A DNA stretch of 30,619 bases from a virus, in the IMG/VR virus record IMGVR_UViG_3300044675_000763, positions 1 through 30,619 of that record. One strand, written 5' to 3'. This document shows positions 6,392 through 11,547 of the stretch, piece after piece. The position numbers were made by a program, and so were the translations under genes. The stretch's first letter is position 1; the number at the start of each line of letters is the position of its first letter. The notes below the pieces were generated by a model that worked only from the letters and a program-made list of their open reading frames with translations, made no database searches and was not told the DNA's origin.

Positions 6392-6521
6392 CCAGGATAA
6401 ATTAGACCAAATGTTTGAACTTTGGCGCGACAGAAACAGCACAGCTACAATAGCTAGAAAATTAAGTGTGTCCTATACGTCAGTTTATCAAGAACTAAGG
6501 CGCCGTTATTTAGTAGGTTAA
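6372..6521 (+). CDS. Small helix-turn-helix protein (49 aa)
   Basis: The 49-codon frame starts inside the end of the preceding gene. The product is basic and contains one clear HTH of the resolvase/transposase type at about 22-45 (NSTATIARKLSVSYTSVYQE) ending in RRRY. It sits just before the promoter and structured leader of the replication initiator, so control of that promoter is an attractive but unproven idea. Confidence 0.6.
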   Translation: MPRQKISQDKLDQMFELWRDRNSTATIARKLSVSYTSVYQELRRRYLVG

Positions 6522-6533
6522 TTAGAAAAGTGT

Positions 6534-6541
6534 TATATTTG
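6534..6541 (+). promoter_or_regulatory. Promoter -7 box for the structured leader
   Basis: TATATTTG, an exact TAnnTTTG match, 13 bases after the HTH gene. A weak TTTA (6509-6512) lies 21 nt upstream. Transcription would begin at about 6546, immediately before the first hairpin of the leader RNA. Confidence 0.5.
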
Positions 6542-6545
6542 AATA

Positions 6546-6634
6546 TCAAATTATTTTTGAGGTAGGAGCCAAAAATAATTTCATAAAGGTTTACTAAACC
6601 TAGCCCGACAGACTCCTACCTGTTGGGCTTTTTT
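6546..6634 (+). ncRNA. Structured leader or small RNA with complementary loops, ending in a terminator
   Basis: Three hairpins fill this stretch. H1: AAATTATTTTTG (6548-6559) pairs perfectly with 6570-6581, 12 bp, loop AGGTAGGAGC. H2: AGGTTTA (6587-6593) with TAAACCT (6595-6601). H3: AGCCCGACAG (6602-6611) with CTGTTGGGCT (6620-6629), one G-U pair, loop ACTCCTAC, followed by a T-run. The H1 loop GTAGGAG (6562-6568) is perfectly complementary to the H3 loop CTCCTAC (6613-6619), which allows a 7-bp kissing interaction. It may be a free small RNA, or an attenuator for the initiator gene that starts 7 nt later. I do not recognise a known RNA family. Confidence 0.6.
6602..6634 (+). terminator. Strong intrinsic terminator before the initiator gene
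   Basis: A 10-bp stem (one G-U pair), AGCCCGACAG/CTGTTGGGCT, with an 8-nt loop and then TTTTT. The U-tract ends 7 nt before the ATG of the replication gene at 6642, and no promoter fits in between. Expression of that gene from the upstream promoter therefore requires read-through. Confidence 0.85.
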
Positions 6635-6641
6635 ATTTACT

Positions 6642-7406
6642 ATGAAAAAGGAAGCTTACTACTTTTCGCACGATTCTAACGCGAAAGATGACCCTAAAAT
6701 TCTCCAGCTTAGAATGGAAATGGGCTGGGAAGGTTACGGCTTATTCTGGGCCCTAATAGAACTGTTAAGAAATGAAACAGAGCATCGAATGCGAACGCAT
6801 TACAAAAGCATTGCATTCGCATTGCAAACGCATGAGGATAGCATAAAAAAAATAATTAACGACTTTGAATTATTCGAAACAGATAACGAATATTTTTGGT
6901 CTGAAAGCCTATTAAAGCGTATGGAATTGAAAGAAGAACGCTCAGAAAAGGCTAGAGAATCTGCCAAAAAACGCTGGAATCGCGATAATGATGCGAACGC
7001 AATGCGAACGCATAGCGAAGGCAATGCGGATGCAATGCAATTAAAGGAAAGGAAAGGAAAAGAAATTAAAGAAAATAAAGAAAAGGAAAGTAAATTAAAT
7101 GAGGATTCACATAATGCTATTTTTCGTGAATTATGGAATAATAGGATTTGGCTGGAAGGATTAGCCATTACCTGGAAGGCAGATTTAAAAGAAGTCCAAA
7201 ACCATTTAAATACCTTTAGGCAGGAATGCATTTTAAAAAGCGATTTAAAAGAAAACGAAAAGCTTGCAAAAGAGCATTTTTTTAACTGGGTAAAACGAGG
7301 CAACCCAATTCCAAAAAAAGAAAATTACAACGTTTTCGACGAAATTTATAACGACCTAATAAAAGAAAAAGAAAATCAAAAAAGCGATGAAAGACACGAT
7401 AATTAA
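6642..7406 (+). CDS. Replication initiator, DUF4373 (Lin1244/Lin1753-like) family
   Basis: 254 residues. The N-terminal ~90 residues (YYFSHDSNAKDDPKIL, MGWEGYGLFWALIELL) are the DUF4373/Lin1244-Lin1753 N-terminal winged-helix domain of DnaD-like phage replication proteins. A charged linker (about 100-160) carries AKKRW and a Lys/Glu-rich run, then a helical C-terminal domain. By family role it should bind the origin and recruit the host replisome, since no phage polymerase or helicase is present. The coding sequence contains two clusters of 11-bp iterons (6789-6833, 6991-7034) and a purine-rich A+T stretch, so it probably holds the origin, as lambda O does. It overlaps the next gene by 20 bases. 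Confidence 0.85.
   Translation: MKKEAYYFSHDSNAKDDPKILQLRMEMGWEGYGLFWALIELLRNETEHRMRTHYKSIAFALQTHEDSIKKIINDFELFETDNEYFWSESLLKRMELKEERSEKARESAKKRWNRDNDANAMRTHSEGNADAMQLKERKGKEIKENKEKESKLNEDSHNAIFRELWNNRIWLEGLAITWKADLKEVQNHLNTFRQECILKSDLKENEKLAKEHFFNWVKRGNPIPKKENYNVFDEIYNDLIKEKENQKSDERHDN
6789..6833 (+). repeat. Iteron cluster A inside the initiator gene
   Basis: Contains ATGCGAACGCAT (6789-6800), an inverted copy TGCATTCGCAT (6812-6822, complement of ATGCGAATGCA) and a diverged direct copy TTGCAAACGCA (6822-6832). The unit is shared with cluster B about 200 bases downstream. Each unit is itself nearly palindromic (ATGCG-AA-CGCAT). Confidence 0.65.
6991..7034 (+). repeat. Iteron cluster B: four tandem 11-bp units
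   Basis: Tandem units with exact 11-base period: ATGCGAACGCA at 6991 and 7002, a diverged TAGCGAAGGCA at 7013 (8 of 11) and ATGCGGATGCA at 7024 (9 of 11). Eleven bases is not a multiple of three, so the repetition is not explained by repeated amino acids, and it is close to one DNA helical turn, as expected for binding sites on one face of the helix. Confidence 0.7.
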
Positions 7407-8016
7407 GCACCTAAAAAAAATGGAATTTGTTTGCGGTCTAAAGCAATTCAAAGAATACAAAAAAGAAGACGCGACAGAAATAATTCAATGCCTAGAGGAT
7501 TTGTTTAGAAAATATGGCTGGATGAATAACGACAGAGTAGATTACATTATGCACGCTGGGATGCGTGGGCAGTATGGCGATTTTTACCACGTTAACGAAA
7601 AGACTGTGAACGGTTGGATTAGTCAATATTACCAGCACCACCAAAGCCAGATAGTTATGGAAATACAAAACCAAAACAACAAACAGACAGAGCCCACAGA
7701 TGACGAAATAGCGCATTGGATAGAAGTAGGCAAAAACAATTTTAGAGAAAAATACCAGTCAGCAAAAGAAACAGGATACTGCCAGGACCTAGCAGAATGG
7801 GGCCCTAACTGGTTTAACAAATTCCAAGAAAACGGGATATTAAAACCCTGGCTTTACAACGTCGAACAAATAGAAAGCGACGTGCGCAAAGAATTGCGAT
7901 TAATTAGCCGCTACGTAGAAGAAAGCACAGTAGGCGCTAAATCGAAAAATAAAATCTGGAAACTATTTATATTAGAATCAATTAGAGAAAACAAAAACCT
8001 AGACAAATTAATTTAA
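7387..8016 (+). CDS. Unknown protein in the replication cassette, possible helicase-loader analogue
   Basis: 209 residues, soluble, helical, with Trp-rich blocks (RKYGWMNNDRVDYI, AEWGPNWFNKFQENG). No P-loop or other enzyme motif is visible. Its start lies 20 bases inside the initiator gene, so both are translated from one message. In lambda-type cassettes the gene after the origin-binding initiator encodes the protein that loads the host helicase; this gene's position suggests the same, but I see no sequence proof. Confidence 0.7.
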   Translation: MKDTIIKHLKKMEFVCGLKQFKEYKKEDATEIIQCLEDLFRKYGWMNNDRVDYIMHAGMRGQYGDFYHVNEKTVNGWISQYYQHHQSQIVMEIQNQNNKQTEPTDDEIAHWIEVGKNNFREKYQSAKETGYCQDLAEWGPNWFNKFQENGILKPWLYNVEQIESDVRKELRLISRYVEESTVGAKSKNKIWKLFILESIRENKNLDKLI

Positions 8017-8027
8017 AAAAAACAATT

Positions 8028-8330
8028 ATGGACGCAATCTATGCAGGAACAGCTAAGCTAGTAACAACTAAATTTGGCGAAATGACAAAGGTAAGTTTTA
8101 ACAGGACCGACCTAGAAAAGTTAACCAAGTATTTAAACGACAACGACACAGAATGGATTAACCTGGTAATTAAAGAGAAAAAAGAAAAGGTAGAAGGTAA
8201 GCCAACGCACTACCTACAGGTAGACGAATGGAAACCAAGCGGACAGCCAACAGAGAAAAAGCAATACAATCCAACTGTTGCAAAAAATGAAATGGTTAAT
8301 AAATTCGAAAACGATGCACTCCCGTTTTAA
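8028..8330 (+). CDS. Small SSB-like protein with an SSB-type C-terminal tip
   Basis: 100 residues: a beta-rich N-terminal part (YAGTAKLVTTKFGEMTKVSFN… INLVIKEKKEKV … HYLQVDEWKP) that could be a minimal OB fold, a short polar linker, and the C-terminus ENDALPF. Bacterial single-stranded DNA-binding proteins end in an acidic tip with a final Pro-Phe (for example DDDIPF), which recruits partner proteins. The match at the extreme C-terminus, in a replication operon, is good circumstantial evidence; the OB fold is inferred. Confidence 0.6.
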   Translation: MDAIYAGTAKLVTTKFGEMTKVSFNRTDLEKLTKYLNDNDTEWINLVIKEKKEKVEGKPTHYLQVDEWKPSGQPTEKKQYNPTVAKNEMVNKFENDALPF

Positions 8331-8481
8331 CCTAAAAAAAGCGGACTTGTTTAGCGCGGTTTGTACCGTGCTAGGCATTTTCCTTCTGCGTCAGTTCGAC
8401 ATTTCAAACGTGTTTATATTTATGGTCCTGGTAGTATTATTTACCGTTAGTATGGACATTATCTATAAAAACTGCAGGTAA
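8314..8481 (+). CDS. Small membrane protein (55 aa)
   Basis: The start is placed at the ATG at 8314, overlapping the SSB-like gene by 17 bases; frames from 8278 or 8287 would overlap more. Two hydrophobic stretches (ADLFSAVCTVLGIFLL and VFIFMVLVVLFTVSM) suggest one hairpin or two membrane passes. Function unknown. The stop overlaps the RusA start (TAATG). Confidence 0.55.
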   Translation: MHSRFNLKKADLFSAVCTVLGIFLLRQFDISNVFIFMVLVVLFTVSMDIIYKNCR

Positions 8482-8822
8482 TGATTCACGTAAAGCTAAA
8501 CGAAAAGGCGCTATCCGTTAACCAAGCCTGGCAGGGCAAACGCTATAAAACGCCAGCCTACCAGGATTACGAAAAAAGCATTTTGACACGGCTGCCAGCA
8601 GGTAAGGTAGACCCAGACGTAATGCTGCGCCTAGAATTTTTCTTTGGCTTTAGCAATGCCGCCAGCGACCTAGACAACCCAGTTAAGCTGCTAATGGATA
8701 TTGCGCAGAAAAAATACGGATTTAACGATAAAATGGTATATGAATTAAACGTTCGCAAATGCCTGGTTAAAAAAGGATTTGATTTTATCGAGATGGGAAT
8801 TTACCAGATGCTACCTTTTTAA
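8481..8822 (+). CDS. rusA: RusA-family Holliday junction resolvase
   Basis: 113 residues, the usual size for phage RusA. The family's acidic cluster is present: SDLDNPVKLLMD (D63, D65, N66, K69, D73) and the downstream NDKMVYEL (D83). RusA dimers cut four-way junctions that arise in replication and recombination, which would resolve ERF-made joints before packaging. It is the last gene of the replication operon. Confidence 0.87.
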   Translation: MIHVKLNEKALSVNQAWQGKRYKTPAYQDYEKSILTRLPAGKVDPDVMLRLEFFFGFSNAASDLDNPVKLLMDIAQKKYGFNDKMVYELNVRKCLVKKGFDFIEMGIYQMLPF

Positions 8823-8861
8823 CCTAAATGTGCGTTTTAGTTAGGAAAACAATTTATAACC

Positions 8862-8869
8862 TATATTTG
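8862..8869 (+). promoter_or_regulatory. Promoter -7 box for the XRE regulator
   Basis: TATATTTG is an exact TAnnTTTG match 16 nt before the ATG at 8886, with a T-rich TTTTAG (8835-8840) 21 nt upstream as a weak -33 element. The regulator is therefore likely transcribed independently of the replication operon. Confidence 0.5.
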
Positions 8870-8885
8870 TCGAAACGTTAAAACA

Positions 8886-9089
8886 ATGGGAGCAACTGAA
8901 GGCACATTAATTAAGAAACGCAGAAAGCTAAAAGGGCTAACCCAAAAGCAATTGTGCGAAAGGTTAGGACTAAGCACGGCGCCAATTCACCAGGTAGAAA
9001 ATGGGCTAGAATCTATTAGCCTGTCTAACCTGCGCGCTATCTGCCAGGAATTAGGTTTAAAAATTGTAATAGCAGACAAAAATGCCTAA
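8886..9089 (+). CDS. XRE/Cro-type helix-turn-helix regulator
   Basis: 67 residues, essentially one HTH_3 domain: IKKRRKLKGLTQKQLCERLGLSTAPIHQVENGLESISL, with the classic Q…L…..G.S…..…E.G pattern. It is the size of Cro-like repressors and has no oligomerisation domain. It has its own promoter and stands between the replication operon and the late genes, a natural place for an early/late switch. There is no integrase, so a lysogeny repressor is unlikely. It overlaps the next gene by 8 bases. Confidence 0.85.
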   Translation: MGATEGTLIKKRRKLKGLTQKQLCERLGLSTAPIHQVENGLESISLSNLRAICQELGLKIVIADKNA

Positions 9090-9333
9090 AGGTTTACCAA
9101 AGAGCAAACCAGATTATTCTTTAGAAATACGTTACCGTTTACGCAATGGAGACTGGTCCGAATGGACAAACAAGGGCAAAGGAACGTTTATAAGTATTGA
9201 CATAGTCCAGCGACAAATTAGAACGCTGGCAGCTGCATATTATGGCAGAGATAAAGAAGTAAAATTTATCTGGAATGGCTGGCTTTGTGATTTTAGCGGA
9301 CAGCCTACAGGTGAAGTAATAGTTTTAAGGTAG
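9082..9333 (+). CDS. Small beta-rich protein of unknown function (83 aa)
   Basis: The product (YSLEIRYRLRNGDWSEWTNKGK … VKFIWNGWLCDFSGQPTGE) is basic and beta-prone, with repeated Trp residues. Short proteins with this 'R..NG.WSEW' opening occur in phages without assigned function. It is cotranscribed with the XRE gene (8-base overlap) and followed by a terminator. Confidence 0.65.
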   Translation: MPKGLPKSKPDYSLEIRYRLRNGDWSEWTNKGKGTFISIDIVQRQIRTLAAAYYGRDKEVKFIWNGWLCDFSGQPTGEVIVLR

Positions 9334-9354
9334 TTATTTTGGGTTTGTTGATAG

Positions 9355-9390
9355 AAAGGACTTGGCTGCGTGGTCAAGTCTTTTTTTCTT
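9355..9390 (+). terminator. Intrinsic terminator after the XRE operon
   Basis: GACTTG (9360-9365) pairs with CAAGTC (9375-9380) around a 9-nt loop, extended by A/T pairs on the A-rich left and T-rich right flanks, and followed by a run of Ts. The A-tract on the left side means it could work in both directions. Confidence 0.75.
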
Positions 9391-9398
9391 TACCTTTA
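9391..9398 (+). promoter_or_regulatory. Possible promoter before the methyltransferase
   Basis: TACCTTTA, a TAnnTTTA variant, lies just after the terminator's T-run and 13 nt before the ATG at 9412. No good -33 element is seen at the usual spacing. Confidence 0.35.
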
Positions 9399-9411
9399 CT
9401 AAAAAAAAGCA

Positions 9412-9972
9412 ATGATTATAAACGAACTAGGATTCTGGGAAACAACAGACGGAACTGGACACATACACGACCACGCATTATCTAACGCATTAACGCAATA
9501 TCTGCTGGACACAAAGGCGGCAACTGTTGTAGACTTTGGCTGTGGGATGGGAGATTACGCTAGGGCCTTTAAATCTGCTGGCCTTAAGGTCGAAGCATAC
9601 GACGGCAACCCTAACACCGAAAAAATAAGCGAGGGCACAGGCAAAGTTTTAGACCTATCTAAGCCGTTCTACCTAAAAAAGAAATTCGACGCGGTGCTAT
9701 CCTTAGAAGTTGGCGAACACATACCAGCGGAATTCGAAACGCTGTTTCTAGACAATATCTGTAAGCACGTTAAAAATAGTTTGATTATTAGCTGGGCCGT
9801 AGAAGGTCAGGGCGGCAGCGGCCACGTTAACTGCAAGAATAATGACTACATTATTAACCAGATACAGGAGCGCGGTTTTAAATACAACTTAGAGGCCAGC
9901 GAGGCGTTGCGAAAAAGCGCTACTAATGCATCTTGGTTTAGCTATACTTTAATGGTATTTGATAAAATCTAG
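9412..9972 (+). CDS. Class I SAM-dependent methyltransferase
   Basis: 186 residues with the SAM-binding motif I VVDFGCGMGDYA (41-49 core), an acidic end of strand 2 (VEAYDGN) and a LSLEVGEHIP block of the Methyltransf_11/23 type. There is no DPPY/NPPY catalytic motif, so it is not an amino-group DNA methyltransferase; a sugar, lipid, small-molecule or protein substrate is more likely. It stands alone between two terminators next to terS, and two glycosyltransferases lie in the head operon, so it might take part in modifying a surface glycan. That link is inference. Confidence 0.85.
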   Translation: MIINELGFWETTDGTGHIHDHALSNALTQYLLDTKAATVVDFGCGMGDYARAFKSAGLKVEAYDGNPNTEKISEGTGKVLDLSKPFYLKKKFDAVLSLEVGEHIPAEFETLFLDNICKHVKNSLIISWAVEGQGGSGHVNCKNNDYIINQIQERGFKYNLEASEALRKSATNASWFSYTLMVFDKI

Positions 9973-9992
9973 CGGTGGCTAGACTTTTTTTT
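9968..9992 (+). terminator. Intrinsic terminator overlapping the methyltransferase stop
   Basis: TCTAGC (9968-9973) pairs with GCTAGA (9978-9983) around GGTG, then C and eight Ts. The stop codon of the methyltransferase lies within the left arm. It separates the methyltransferase from the packaging operon. Confidence 0.85.
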
Positions 9993-9999
9993 ATATTTG
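9992..9999 (+). promoter_or_regulatory. Promoter -7 box for the packaging operon
   Basis: TATATTTG, an exact TAnnTTTG match formed right at the end of the terminator T-run, 22 nt before the terS ATG at 10022. The -33 position falls in the terminator hairpin and has no TTTG, so an activator may be needed. Confidence 0.5.
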
Positions 10000-10021
10000 A
10001 TTGATTAACCGAACAAAATCG

Positions 10022-10279
10022 ATGGCTGGAAAAGGCGGATTTATACCAGGCTCTGGCAGAAAGCCAAAAGCGGACGAAATAAAAGTTATTGAACAGATGG
10101 ACGCTATTGCCGTACCTGAAGACGCCTGGCGTGCATTGTGGAATAAATGCCAAGATGGCGACATACAGGCAATTAAGACCTGGCTAAATTACCGCTTTGG
10201 TATGCCTAAACAGCAAATTGACGTAACAACGCAAGGCGACAAAGTAACGCCGCCAATTGAGTGGCTTAAATCCAAATAA
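10022..10279 (+). CDS. terS: Terminase small subunit
   Basis: 85 residues from the ATG at 10022; a TTG 21 bases upstream lies in the promoter spacer and is rejected. It opens with MAGKGGFIPGSGRKPKADEI, the basic N-terminal block typical of small terminase subunits in Bacteroidetes phages, followed by a helical segment (EDAWRALWNKCQDGDIQAIKTWLNY). It recognises the packaging site and presents DNA to the large subunit. The last base is shared with the terL ATG. Confidence 0.85.
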   Translation: MAGKGGFIPGSGRKPKADEIKVIEQMDAIAVPEDAWRALWNKCQDGDIQAIKTWLNYRFGMPKQQIDVTTQGDKVTPPIEWLKSK

Positions 10280-11490
10280 TGGAGGCAATTAAACTGTTGG
10301 ATAAATACCAACCTTTATTTTACGACCAACCTAAAACCCGTTATTTTTTAGTAACTGGCGGCAGAGGTAGCGGCAAATCGTGGACGCTGTCTATGTTTCT
10401 GCTAAACCTAACCTATGAGCCAGGCCACGTTATATTATTTACCCGTTGGACGCTAACAAGTGCATTTATTTCAATTATTCCAGAATTCATTGACAAAATT
10501 GAGTTAATGAATAAAGAGGGAGATTTTGAGATAACGCAAAGCGAAATAATTAACAAGGTCACAGGCAGCAAAATACTATTTAGAGGGATAAAGACCAGCC
10601 AAGGCACGGCAACGGCTAATCTAAAGTCTATTGCAGGCGTTACAACCTGGCTATTAGACGAAGCTGAGGAGCTAGTAGATGAAGACATTTTCGACCGTAT
10701 TGACTTATCAGTAAGGGCCGTAGATAAACCCAACCGCGTGCTGTTAGTAATGAACCCAGCGACCAAAGAGCATTGGGTTTACAAGCGATTTTTTGAAGAA
10801 TACGCGGTAAATTCTGGCTTTACAGGTATCAAAGAAGACTGCACGTATATTCATACAACCTATCTAGACAACCTAGACAATCTAAACCCTACTGTTGTCG
10901 CTAGGTTTGACGCAATGAAACAACGCAACCCAGCTAAATACAGTCATATAGTGCTAGGTAATTGGATGGATAAAGCCGAAGGCGTAATATTTGATAACTG
11001 GCGCATTGGCGACTTTGACCCGTCGCTGCCGTATGGCTTTGGGATGGACTTTGGTTTTAGTGTCGACCCTACAACCCTAGTAAAAGTAGCTGTAGACGAA
11101 GACAAAGGCGTAATTTATTGCCAGGAATGTTTTGCACAGCCAGGGCTAACAACAACAGACATAGCTAAAAGCATAGCCAAATGGTGCCAACCTAAAGACA
11201 TGATTGTAGCAGATAGCGCAGAGCCGCGCCTAATTAACGAAATTTACAACATGGGCTATAACATTATTCCCTGCACAAAAGGCCCAGACAGCGTTAGATA
11301 TGGCATAAAGAAAATGCAGGACTATGCAATAGTAGTAACAGGCGACAGCCCTACAATAATTAAAGAGCTTAATAACTACATTTGGAGCGACAGGCGCAGC
11401 GATACGCCCAGGGACGACTACAACCACACAATTGACGCAATTCGTTACGCCTTTGACAAACTAAGTATTACCAAATTTTGGCACGTTTAG
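10279..11490 (+). CDS. terL: Terminase large subunit
   Basis: 403 residues with both parts of the packaging motor. ATPase: Walker A GGRGSGKS (27-34) and Walker B WLLDEAEE (D127, E128). RNase H-like nuclease: D257 (GMDFGFS), D312 (VADSAE) and D386 (HTIDAIRYAF). It pumps DNA into the prohead and cuts the concatemer. The size and motif spacing fit the PBSX/Terminase_3 group. It is translationally linked to terS. Confidence 0.95.
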   Translation: MEAIKLLDKYQPLFYDQPKTRYFLVTGGRGSGKSWTLSMFLLNLTYEPGHVILFTRWTLTSAFISIIPEFIDKIELMNKEGDFEITQSEIINKVTGSKILFRGIKTSQGTATANLKSIAGVTTWLLDEAEELVDEDIFDRIDLSVRAVDKPNRVLLVMNPATKEHWVYKRFFEEYAVNSGFTGIKEDCTYIHTTYLDNLDNLNPTVVARFDAMKQRNPAKYSHIVLGNWMDKAEGVIFDNWRIGDFDPSLPYGFGMDFGFSVDPTTLVKVAVDEDKGVIYCQECFAQPGLTTTDIAKSIAKWCQPKDMIVADSAEPRLINEIYNMGYNIIPCTKGPDSVRYGIKKMQDYAIVVTGDSPTIIKELNNYIWSDRRSDTPRDDYNHTIDAIRYAFDKLSITKFWHV

Positions 11491-11521
11491 TTTACCTAAC
11501 TATAATTTTACTTTAATCCTT

Positions 11522-11529
11522 TATTTTTA
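11522..11529 (+). promoter_or_regulatory. Possible late promoter before portal
   Basis: TATTTTTA followed by CAAAAAAAG, the same core and flank as the boxes at 14300 and probably 19619 in the structural region. Here no TTTG is present 19 nt upstream, so the element is weaker or depends on a different factor. The portal ATG follows at 11548. Confidence 0.4.
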
Positions 11530-11547
11530 CAAAAAAAGACGCACGGA

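Larger units (their letters stand above)
6789..7103 (+). other. Candidate replication origin within the initiator gene
   Basis: Two iteron clusters are followed at 7041-7103 by an almost pure A/G, very A-rich stretch (AAAGGAAAGGAAAGG… and on to TAAATTAAATGAGG) that would melt easily. Iterons plus an adjacent purine-rich unwinding element inside the initiator's own gene is the layout of the lambda and lambdoid origins. This is inference from arrangement; origin activity is not shown by sequence. Confidence 0.55.

Noticed and set aside
9412-9972. Methyltransferase as the protector of phage DNA against GATC/CCGG cutting
   Set aside because: It lacks the DPPY/NPPY or cytosine-methylase motifs; the sites themselves seem to be missing instead.
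10001-10021. Extending terS to the TTG at 10001
   Set aside because: That codon lies next to the -7 promoter box, where transcription would start; the ATG at 10022 gives the normal terS N-terminus.
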